From Mansonella perstans (Eukaryota; Nematoda; Chromadorea; Rhabditida; Onchocercidae), in contig JBAMDO010000005.1 of NCBI GenBank assembly GCA_037074765.1, positions 124,001-188,000 on the forward strand: a stretch of DNA of 64,000 nt, given 5' to 3'. Below, piece after piece: positions 51,041-62,496 of this stretch. Position numbers and translations under genes: made by a program. Positions within the stretch are counted from its first letter, which is position 1, and each line of letters starts with the position of its first letter. A model generated the notes under the pieces. That model worked only from the letters and a program-made list of their open reading frames with translations. It was not told the origin of the DNA and made no database searches.

Positions 51041-54000
51041 ATGGGTAACCGAAAAAAGATATCTCCGAGGAATTCTCCACCTGCTCAAGTGGCCAAGATA
51101 GTCAAGAAAAAAGAACCGATAGATTTTACCATTGGCAAAATGGTTGTTACTGTTGCTGTTGCTGTTGTTGTTTTTGCCCTTGGCGTTCAATATGTTTATG
51201 TCAATTATTATCTCCCAAGTCAGATTTCCAGAAAATCTGAGCTTCCCACTGTTAGCACTAAAGCTGATCAGGTTTGTTTTTATCGAAATTTCAAAAATCC
51301 AGTAGGCACAAATCTTTGTTCAGGCATTCAATTCTCTTATCAATCCTTAAAATTAGACATTTAAAATCGGTCGTCTTTTGGTCACCCGCGGAAAGCCAAA
51401 GATCAAAGAAGCATTATCATATTTTCGAATATTTTTTGAGCATATTTAGAAACATTTAGCGAATATGGGGCACTTATCGGTCCCATCTGTATTTTGGACT
51501 ACGAGCCCGATATGAAACGTCACCACTTTTTGGAATGATGTGGTATCGACAACCAGGGATCGAGGGTCAATACCCACAAATACGACACTGGTGTGAGCAG
51601 GTAATATTTTCAATCAGTGACGTTAGAATTTAACCTGAAGTAAAATTTGTCTTCGAAAAAGTAATGAATTGATTTCAGGGCAGTGGAGTATCAAAATATG
51701 CATGGACATTAGCCGATGGACGTTCATTCGGACTGCAAACAATTCACGATGAATCGTTGGACATTTTCACCGACTGGATAAATGATGGACCAGTGTGGAC
51801 AGCACGTGTAACTACCACGTCAAATGTGGATTTTAATTTCGCTATTTTATTCTATTTTGCTGTTCAGGTATTGTTTAGTGAATAGCTTATTTAAAAATCA
51901 TTTATCTTACCTTGATAAGGAGGCAATTTATCTTACTTTGATAAAGAGAAAAAGAAATATTTTTTTACACTATAGCTATTTATTATAGAGGAAGACTGTT
52001 TACACTGCGCTGTATACCAGTTTTAAATCAATTTTTATAGGATGAAAATTCTAAATTGCATGCGTATCAATATAATGAGTTGGGTTATTTCACGGGCGAA
52101 TCAGATGTCCTTGGGAATTTCACCGTTAACATAGATACTACAGTAGATCATGCTTCAAGATCTTTTCTTGCGCTGGGAACAAACGACATTCTGGACATTA
52201 CTACTGTGGAGGTTAACATTTGAATTTTAATCAATATATTTACTGGATATGATTGTGTATAATGCAAAAAATCTTCGTCATGTTTTTACTTCAAAGAAGT
52301 GTTAGGTTACTATAGTCACAAACAAAACGATAGCTGAGATCATCATGACTGTAGTAGAGTTATGCTCCCTTATGCCACTAGCGATATTGTATTACAACTC
52401 ATCATCACATCCGAAGAGATAGTGGTAACGCTTGGAACAAAATTATTCATTACTATAAAAACTATGAAACATGTCACATAAGAAAAACAGCTTACTACTG
52501 CAACACTGAAGATTTTTAACTTATTATTCCTTATTAACTTTATCTCATAATATAGCGTTTCATCTAATCCATTTCTACTCTATAGGCATTGGTGCTGACC
52601 ATCCCTTTATTTTAGTATTTTACAAAAATTAGCTCTAATTGTGATATATATTAGGTAATTTTAATCAAAATTATTTCAGGATATAATCCTGACCTCCACC
52701 TTAGTTGATCGACTCCATCGACAGCTGCGTCTTCCTAATGCTTTTGTTTCCGAAAGCAGCGTAATCGAAAGCGAACCTCGCCTTATTGTAATCCAGCTAA
52801 ATGTTCGATCGAATTCATCCACAGAAATCTCGTTTTCCGTTGGAGAAAAAAAACCCATAAGAGATAAAAGCTTTCTTACTGAGCCACACGCTAATTTGAT
52901 TATCTGAAATTGTGTTTATCATGAGTTAAAAAAAAATTTCTGAAGGATTGCATTCCCTTATTCCTGTAGGCCCGTGCTCTGTTTGTAGTATTTATATCCT
53001 ATTTTGATTTCCAAAAAGATTTTTTGTATCTCAGTTTGCTCGGCAGTAGCTTATTTACCATTTCTTTCACTATTCTTGTAGGTGATGCATAGAACAGGCC
53101 TATCATTGCAACATATAATAGCTTACATTAACTTCAGGCGATGGTTTTTCAAAATTGTTAGAGCAAAAAACTAAGGAGTTCAATAACAAATTTGAAGCTG
53201 TATACGGTTTGTCAGCTAAGGTATAATAGCATTTTGAAAGTGAACTTCATGTTTATTGTGGTGCAATATTTTATATTTGCTTAAAAATTTTTAGGAATAT
53301 GCTCTTATTCTTATTCTTGATGCTAGAGAAAATTGCCCGTAAATCTTTTACATTTTAAGCTGAAATTATGATTGTAATTCTATGAAATTTAGGGATATCC
53401 GGATTTCTATCAGAAACTTGGTAAAGTTGCGTTATCAAACATGTTAGGTACAATCGGTTATGCATATGGATCAAATCGTGTACAAAGCAGCTACTCTTCA
53501 AAGCAGTCGCTATATGGCCCCCACGCTCTGTTATCTACCTGTCCATCACGTTCTGTATTTCCGCGTGGATTTTTGTGGGATGAAGGATTTAATCAACTGC
53601 TTCTCATGAAATTTGATCCTGATTTGTCTTTAGAGGTACATCTACTAGTAATTTGTTATGCACTTTTTTTTCACTGGAACTAGTGGGTTTCAAGGATTAA
53701 ATTTTTAACCACTGATTAGATGTTGTTCTTTTCCACAAATCTTTTTTTGTTTTTCGCTGAACAATTTTATCTCTTATTACTAGTTAGTTAGTCATGGCAA
53801 AAGATTGATATCGCAAGGGAAGCGAAAATAGTGGGACGTCTTTCTAGACTAGTTAATGAGATGATATATAGATAATTGCATCTTGGTTGGATACAATGAA
53901 TGTTGATGGTTGGATACCTAGAGAAATGATACTCGGGAAAGAAGCAGAAATGCGTGTACCTATCGAATTTGTCGTCCAGCGAGATAACATAGCAAACCCG

Positions 54001-56078
54001 CCAATGCTTTTCTATTTAATTGAAAAATATTTGGATCACGGTTATGTAAGCAATTTCTTTGTAATTTATGGAATTTGCTGTTTTTTTTATTTTATTTAAG
54101 CGACCATGAGTTATGTGATTTGAATTAAAAGAGTTCCAGGTTTTAAATAAATATTGAAGCCAATCTTGAACATTTTTCAAGCAAGGAGAACTGCTGAAAA
54201 AGTTTTATCCTCGATTAAGTCTTTGGCACAAGTGGTTGAATTCCACGCAGTTGGGGAAAAAGGTTGGTACTTATCGATGGCGAGGTAGGAATGCAACAAC
54301 AGTTGGTGAACTGAATCCACGAACACTACCAAGTGGTCTCGACGACTATCCGCGTGCAACACACCCTACCGATGATGTATGTTACGGGAGATCTGCTGAT
54401 TTATGTTTATGTAGTTGTCATGATTAAAACTGTTCCTTTCAATTACTTTTCTAATTTCAGAGCTGGAATTTCATGGTAGAAAAGTGTATGTTTGCAGGAA
54501 TACCACGTTGATTTGCACTGTTGGATGGCGCTTTCAACTCGAGTACTTTCAAAGCTTGCCAGACTTGCTGGAGACTCACAGAATGAAGAGAAGTATTTAG
54601 CCGACTATAATTTTATTATGGACTTAAATCGCTTTGATAACCTTCATTGGAGCAAGGCAAAGCAAAGGTACTTCGTGAACTATGATTTACTGCTTAGCTT
54701 GCTTGATAAAAAAAGCTAGGGAACGATACTGTGCATAAAATCTTTCTTTAAGTGCATGTGCAGTTGGCCGAATGACAGTTTGTTATACAATTAATGTTAT
54801 GTCGTAGAAATGCACTTTATGCGTAGGAAAATTCTTTGTCAAGCATTACCTTTAACTCAATCGAAAAGACATGCATTCCAAAGTTGGATTATAAAGCATG
54901 TTTTGAAGATTTGGTGATAAGAAATTTAAAGCACCTGTTAAAAATTAGTGTTAAAGTATTTTATAGATACTGTGATTACGGACTCCATAGTAACGATGTG
55001 AAACTAGAAAAGCGGGATTCAAGCTATAGTATAGCCAATGCACCAATGGAACGTGTGGTTAGAACTTCACCAAAACTACAATTGGTTGAAAATGCCTTCG
55101 GATACGTTTCACTCTTTCCCGTATTGCTCAAACTTCTTCCTCATGATTCCGATAAATTGCGAATAATTCTTGAGAATGTCAGGTCGAAGGTTAGTTCAGC
55201 TGAGTTGAACCAACTTTATTTACTTGGAAACTTCATGTTCTAAAATCTAGAATGGTTTTAGTTCTATCTTCCAACATTTGGGTGAACTTGGTAACGCTTT
55301 CTCAGTCATCCAAAGTCTTTATCGGAAAAGGCTAACAGTATCAGTTGTCAAAAACTTATTATATTCCTATTTTTTGTGGTTTGAATTAGTTCTTTTTGCA
55401 TTCGAATATGCAGCATTCCTTTCATACTCTAAAATATATTTTTATTTTTTGAAGCTAGCCCTTGCTACTTTGCTTGATGATGAGCTACCTAGGGTGGATT
55501 TTGTGAAGGTCAAATTTGTCGTTTTTCGTAAGTTTCTGATTAAAATTTAGCATTTAAAATGTAGATTTAAAGGAATTATGGTCTAATTTTGGTTTGCGAT
55601 CACTGGCACCATCTTCACCGTACTACAAAGCTCGTAATACGGAACATGATCCCCCTTACTGGCGCGGCAGTGTTTGGATTAATATCAATTATTTGATGCT
55701 TGCTGCACTGAAACACTATTCCTCAATCGAGGGACCCAATCGTGAATTGGTACCCATTTACAATTTTCTTTGCTAAAAACTTGAATATTTTCTTGACAGT
55801 TTCTCTTAAAGTAAAAGATATAACAATCCAAAAAAAAAACAAAAAACAAAAAACAAAATACACAAGCTGATTAAGGAAGAATGCACATTTGTTTTGAGGC
55901 ATTTGGTGTTTATTCTGATCTACGAAACAATGTGGTTACCAATGTTGCACGGGAATTTCGAAGGACAGGATTTCTTTGGGAGAATTATAACGATGAAACA
56001 GGACGGGGACAAGGTGCTCATCCATTCACTGGATGGTCTTCACTTGTGCTTTCAGTTATGGCTGAACAGTACGATTAG
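51041..56078 (+). CDS. MOGS: mannosyl-oligosaccharide glucosidase (glucosidase I, GH63)
   Basis: ER type II membrane enzyme that removes the outermost alpha-1,2-glucose from the newly transferred N-glycan, the first trimming step before the calnexin cycle. Exons: 51041-51271, 51460-51600, 51679-51867, 52041-52211, 52680-about 52911, 53138-53220, 53393-53635, 53872-54045, 54182-54376, 54498-54667, 54967-55189, 55573-55749, 55899-56078; about 801 residues against 837 in human. The short basic tail is followed by one TM (about 34-55). Then come [31 protein letters not shown] (about 400-415), [23 protein letters not shown] (about 554-562, counterpart of the vertebrate substrate-binding motif ERHLDLRCW), [14 protein letters not shown] and a [23 protein letters not shown] end. 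Every junction agrees in phase except exon 5 to 6, where an in-frame TGA (52905-52907) comes just before the only phase-compatible donor. This is described as a finding. Later exons are well conserved, so I treat the gene as functional. Confidence 0.92.
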
Positions 56079-57492
56079 CTTTTCGTTAGGGTGTTATGAT
56101 TGTTTTTACGGAAATACTTCGATGTCTTAAATCTGCGCAGTAAAACGGGATTAACATTATCTAATGGATAATATAAGTGCGGAGTGGATCTTTTTCTACA
56201 TGTGCCATGTTTTGCTCATTGTATCAGAAATTTTGATAATTTTTTCATTATATTGTTCCAAGTTATTGTTAAAATGTGTTTATAGCATTCCCTTGAGTCG
56301 GAAAATTACTTTCAATTAAATTAGTTGTGCTGATATTTAGCTAGTGAGCTATTCATTTTTTACATTACATGTTCACATTCGATTATTGTTGATTCTTTCA
56401 TTATGCTATACATCTACTTTTTCATCAAGTTAAATTCATGTTATCTTTTATATATTCGACTCATCTATCTGTTCGTCAATATAGCAGAAAAGAGGGAAAA
56501 GTATTTTTTCATGCTGAAATTTTTTAGAATAATTTTCACAAAAAGGGAAATAGCATTAAATGATAACGATAAAACTATTCATCCCATTTTCCACTTTTGT
56601 CAGTTTTTGCATCGTGCAGAGATAAATTATTTGTTGACTGCTTGTAATTGTTACGCTTTCACTTCTACTCTTCAACTGATTTTACCCATTTTATTTTAAA
56701 CGTTGAATACTTGTATACTCGCATACGATTAGTTCATAATGAACGACGACGTTCATTATGAATCAATCGTGTCTTCCATACAAATGTCCTCGGTGTACTT
56801 CGTTATTTTTAATCGATGTAAATTATTTTCTAAGTGACTTAAAAACAATTAGAAATTCATTTTGAGCGCTGTTTTTCTTTTTTTACATTGTATGTGTTTT
56901 ACTATAGCTACTGGAAAAAAAAAAGTTGATAAAATCTGTCCATTCCGAAAGATTGTGATCTGACCAACAGAGTTAGTGAAATTAATTTTGCTTGAGATAA
57001 TACAGTCATTAGTGATGCAATGTTTTATCAAAAGAACAAATGGAAGCACCTTCTACAGCGAGAAATATAAAGAGGAAAAATGAACAAACATGGTTTACTG
57101 TACAAAACTACCTAATTCGTAAAATTTCGCTGTTTGATTTCAATCACATAATATCATTGTAGAATTAAAATTTTTATTTGTCATCATGCATATATTCATG
57201 TTAATGTAAAGGAAGTTCAAAATTGGAAAATGAAGAGTAAAGTGGAGAGAAATATCATGCTGATTGTTCACTCCTTGCATTTATTTGGTGGCGTTGGCTT
57301 CTCTGTACTGGCAGATACCACATATGAAGTTTATATAGTTTAGGAGAAATGATTCCTGCACTTTAAACTTGTTTTTTTTCAAGTGCTGTTGCGAAACTTT
57401 TCAGCACTTTTTTTCGTTTACCTTTCGAAATAGGAAAGTTGTTTTAACAGTTGGGGATTTTCTGTGCTTTGTAAATCTGCAAAATTTTCCAG
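56079..57492. other. gap between glucosidase I and the LMF-like relic
   Basis: It starts with the glucosidase 3' UTR. The open frame 56403-56699 (plus) is hydrophobic and AT-rich, without a recognised family. The missing N-terminal exon of the LMF-like locus would be expected near 57240-57480; a segment at 57259-57339 has hydrophobic coding-like sequence but no compatible donor. Confidence 0.4.
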
Positions 57493-60061
57493 GACTTTAT
57501 GGAGAGAAAGGTCTGATCCCAATAGCGTGGAAATTTTTTTGTGGTGGGTTATTTTTCCATTTCAGATTACAAATTTCCTTCAAAGGAAACAGTTAATTTA
57601 TTTTTCATTTTTATTTTCTATATCGGAACTTTCATTTACTCAAAATTCATTGTAATTCATTCATTTCTTTATGTTGCATGGAAATAACGCAACAGCAAAT
57701 CAAAAGATGATATTCATTAAGCTAATTATATTCTCTACAGTTATCATCTTTATTTTACAAAATATATCCCCCTCCTTGTTGCCATAAATTGGCGCAAAAA
57801 ATCTACTGATACTAATTACCTGTCTTCTTTTCTAAAAAAATATTGTAAGGAGTGCGAGATTATTCTCGAAATTATTTTTTATAATAATTTTGCTATAAGA
57901 TGATTGCGTTTTTTACTTTCGCATCTTGTATGTCGTTAAATTGTATTATTGATAGCTTACTTTATGATTCTGAATTAATGTCTGGAAAGCTTAAATTCTC
58001 ACCTAGACTAAGCTGAAATTCATTTGAACCCGAGAAAGAATTTGAAAACAGTGTATGCTTTATAGATAAATTATCATGCTATTCATATCGAAATGGCTTA
58101 AATATTTTGCCGACTGAGATAAATATTTTCCATATTTTCACCGTCCTATGCTTTAAAAATTGCTGTTTTGTTCGGTATAGCGATTTCTTCTCTCTTGATA
58201 ATGTTCGACTTAGCGCGTAATACTATCACATATCTTCTTCTGTTTGTCATCTATTTTACCGAATTCAGGTTGATATTTAACTCATATTAAGCTATTATGT
58301 AAGCATACATTACTTTCATAAACGATTTGTCTATAAGAATCGCGCGTATCAGCTTATGTCACATAAGGTTTACTTAAATACTTTTTAAGTCGCATCAGTT
58401 ATTTGTCGATAAGCAGTTGGTATCCCGTTGAATTCTACAGGTTGGTGATCCAATGGGACATCAAAAACTTTTTTACTTCAGTTCCAGTGGGACAGACTTC
58501 TTATTGAATCTGGAGCAATACTATTCTTCTAGCTCCATTACCTTTCATAGGATTTTCACCAGCAGATAACATTTCGTTGTACTTGATGCACTGGTTGCTG
58601 TTCCGGCTCATGCACACATCAGGCTTGGCCAAACTCACTAGCCATTGTCCTCTTTGGTGGGTTCTCGCAAGTATGTTTCATAAAAACTTGTGATTAAACT
58701 TCAATTAATTATAGTTCTTTTCGCTGAAGTAACAACAAGTACAGCAAATAATTCAAATTTTTACTGCACTAAACGTACATTTCGAGAGTTAGTGTCGATC
58801 TAGTGGACTTCTTATTACGTTCATATATGATCCCAAAATGCTTCAATCATTTGTCAACCGCCGTCACATTCTATATTGAAATTATTTTGCCTCCTTTTGC
58901 TCTGTTTTTATTGCCATTTAAATATGCACGATATTTTTAGTTCGGTCCTCAGGTTTGCTTCTTTTACAACTTTTTGTGTCGCTTATTTAACTGAATTTCC
59001 ATCAAAAACTTCTTAGCTTTGAAGATCTTACTTATGGGTTTGACTATGGCAGCAGGTAACTACAGTTTCTTCAACCTTCTTATATCAGTGGAATGTGTAG
59101 CAATATTGCTGGATTCAAACGAATTCAGATTTTGTAAGCATTGATTTTTTCCATACTTTCCTGATTTGAAGTTAATAGCAGCTGCGAAACAGCACAGTTT
59201 TCGAAATTAAAAAAAAGTAGTTTAAAAAAAAGAAAGTAAAGAGGAGGGGTCATTTTGGATGATGGATCATTGCTTAAATAACCAAGCAATGATAAAAAAT
59301 CAGAATAATTCTTTTAAAAAAAAGTGATCCTAATTTAAATGCCATAACTTGGTTAATCGTAGTGACTTGAATAGAACGGTATAGATGGGTAAGAGAATAA
59401 ATGTGGCTTTTTCTCTTTAGATTTTCTATGATTGTTTTATATTTGGTTATAAAGCTAATCTTTTTAGCTACGAAGAGTATATTTCACAATTTGAACATTT
59501 GTTGACATGTTTGGGAATAATGGTATCAGCTGTTTTGATAGCATCAACCCTATATTTTTTCGTTCATTATTTTCATATTGGTATTGATGGCTTTAAAATA
59601 ACGTCTTCAATGGTAGGTCTTTTTTTATTTTTTGTCTAAGATTTCTGGGCTTCATAGTGATTGACTGTCCAGTTGCAGTAACATAAACTCTTTAACTCTT
59701 TTGAGGATTCACTACGCAATAGTTCGAAGAATTTGTTGAGGAGTCAACTGTTTGGCTGTTGTACATGGGAGTTATTGGCTTCGTCGCTGAAATTATTACC
59801 GCAATAGTGAGGTAGGTTGTGTTGAATTCTGTCGTCAGATGTAGTCATATAAGTTGATATTCATTTCTTAATTTTTTGAAAGTCAGATACTTCACTGAAA
59901 TTTATGAATCATATGTAACCATCCTTGCTACTTTTTTCTTTTCAATCATACGTATGTTCTATATTCCCAATTTTCTGCTCATTTAAATAATTTCAATGGG
60001 ATATATGTTAGAAATGTAATTTCACGAAAAACTTAGCTAGATCTTAGAGAAGTATTTAGCA

Positions 60062-60092
<31 letters not shown>

Positions 60093-60170
60093 GGAGCAAT
60101 CCAGCAAACGGCTGCATGATTGAAAAACGATATGGAGTATTTTTAGAACGTCTCGAGATGAACTGCTGAA
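57493..60170 (+). pseudogene. lipase maturation factor (LMF2-like) pseudogene
   Basis: Fragments follow the order of vertebrate LMF2, an ER multi-pass protein needed for folding of secreted lipases. They are GLYGEKGLIPIAWKF (57493-57540), ARNTITYLLLFVIYF (in 58100-58268), FQWDRLLIESG (58482-58520), LMHWLLFRLMHTSGLAKLTS (about 58590-58650), FTALNVHFES (58760-58789), TAVTFYIEIILPP (58857-58895), AAGNYSFFNLL (59050-59083), VHYFHIGIDGF (59571-59603) and ESTVWLLYMGVIGFVAEI (59741-59794). The frame is broken repeatedly: a shift near 58130-58150, another near 58525, TAG at 58790-58792 where LMF has Gln, a shift near 58832-58838, and TAG at 58938-58940. After about 60170 the conserved C-terminal domain is not found. 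Several base-level lesions plus a lost end fit a decaying gene. Assembly indels could explain some shifts but not the truncation. Confidence 0.7.
60063..60086. repeat. poly-T tract (24 T)
   Basis: An uninterrupted T run directly before an AG, so it also forms an extreme polypyrimidine tract and acceptor (TTTTTTAG) for the last LMF-like fragment. Confidence 0.85.
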
Positions 60171-62496
60171 TATTTGCGAGTAAATTTAATTTTAATGACT
60201 GATATCTGATAATTTCCGCAACAATCTTACAAGGCTGTGAGTATTTTTTTTATCTTCAATTTACCATTATTTAACACGCTTTGTATGTTGTGATAAAGTT
60301 TATTGATAAGAAAATTATTTTTTAGTGCTTATAATTTGTGCAGTGAGTGTATCGGTGGTAATTCTGTTAAAGAATTGTGCTACTCGAAGGAAACATTTCG
60401 CAGTCATTATGTTACAGCTGATAGTTCGTTGAGTTATGCATAAGGTGAAGGATATCTTTTTTGTTTTTCTAAAAATCGGTTTAATCAAGATTTTAAGCAA
60501 TTCCACGAAATTTGTAAAAGTTTATTTTAGAGCATTAAATGTACTTCATAAATGTAATTTTAGTGGTAGAATGAACAGATATGGTGGAAATCAATTATAT
60601 TCAGATACTTTTGAACAGTTTGTAAAAGAAAAAAATTAGAAAAGTGAGAATCTTGAAAGCTGCGATTTAAATGGAGAAATGAATGATTTGCGATATCGCG
60701 ATATTTTGCAGTTCTATATACGAATTGGCATTGTATTCAAGAAGTAGCATTGAGTGTTACGTTTGTGGAATGCATCAAAGCTGTTAAAACTGGACAGAAC
60801 AGGTTATTATCAGATGGGGCCAAATTTATTGAGCACTTGCATGTTTTCATAGTGAACTTTTGTTTTAAGGAGAATTTAAGCTACAGAACAGAAAGCAAAA
60901 CTATACTAACTTCTGATAGAATCTGCTACTCCTATGATCCGGGATTATCAAGATGCGCGAGAGTAATTTTTAGGGTATCAGGAACATGAATAGAATTTTA
61001 TGAAGAACGAAGGAACAGCCCGAGATCTAAATTGCAGGGAGTTCAAAATTCCTTAATAAAGTTGGATATAGGATTCAGATGAATGCTAGTAGTGATAACA
61101 ATTTGTGATGCAGCGAGCACTTTCATAGGTTTTTAGATTAACCTGTTTAATATCAGATTCAGTTTAGAGTGAAATAAGAGTGAGGGACAAAATTTTTGGA
61201 ATCCATGAAGAGATCTGAAAGGTTAAACAGTGATGCGCGTTTGAAAATGTGAAATGGAGTTGTTAGTTTGTTCAGCTACATTTTTGACGCTTCTTGCGGT
61301 ACCGTAAGTATTGTAGAGATAGCTATTGCATTTTCGGACCGTATTATGGGTTGACACGGATAGAGATCGTCATGATATGGGAGGTTGGAGTGGTTTGTAA
61401 ATTTACAAGCGAAATCGTTTCGTTTTGACTATCAACATTCATGATACACGGATATTAATAAATTAAATCTTTTTGGATAACTGGGAGAGTCAGTAGTTTT
61501 TTATTTTTTTTTTTTTCAAATTTTTTAAATGAGATAAGCGGAGTAAGTTGATAAAATCTCATTTTATAATTGAGTTTCAAATGTTCAAACAACTTTTTTG
61601 GAAAAATTGGATGGTAATGCCTCAAGAATTTATGAAATTGACGAGAGTCAATTGTTGGTAATAAAGACTTATATGAAAATGTAAACAATCCCGACAAACA
61701 GTTAGTCCGGACTACTGCACTTCTGGCCATCGTGTGAATGAAGTAGGACAGTGCAAGAATCCAACATCTTATCATGTTTAGTATATAAAACATTTTAAGT
61801 TTCGAATTGATAGGAAAGTGATAAAAAGGGAAACTTATATATTATTTACTCCATAGGACATGATAAGTACAGTTCCTTTGCGGCAACAGTTCACGGCTTT
61901 CGTCCCTGTATGTATGAACTAGTCTGAGGTACACATTAGGACTGCGTTATGATTGCAGGAGCTTTATGATTATCGTTGAAGTGATCAAGACATTGATGGA
62001 TGTGACTTCCGATGCTGTGCAACACTGTTGAATGTATTTCTGTTCCAGGTGGTATCATTTCTCCATTTTCTAAGTTAGTCGAATCATCTTTTTAGTCGTA
62101 ATTGATAATTGGTGATGATTTTAAATTGCTGAACTTTGTCGTGTTGCAATTCACGAAGAGTTATTTATCAAAGGATTGAAAGTTTGGAGAGATTGCTTTT
62201 AATTGTTGAATGTAAGCATGAAAGCGATAAACGTGGAAAAGATAAATATGATTTTTCAGGCAGCGCTGAGTGCAACAGTGGTTTGGTTACTAAGGAAAGC
62301 GCTGTTGAAGGTAAACAATAACTTGAAAATAGTTGTTTCATCTCAAATCTTGTCTACCCAACGAAGTAGTAATGGTGGCAGCAGATCCCGGACTACCTGT
62401 TTCAATTTTGTTTCTCTTCTTAGGACAAAAATTATGGTATAAGGATTTGTAGGTGTGGAAAGTGACAAATGGGCAGGAAAGTTTTGCCGAAAATTT
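60171..62496. other. 2.3-kb stretch with no supported gene
   Basis: I looked here for the missing C-terminal LMF domain and found nothing like its Trp-rich segment on either strand. The frames at 60750-60989, 61455-61793 and 62136-62442 are not recognised. It should include the promoter of the TXNDC11-type gene. Confidence 0.45.
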
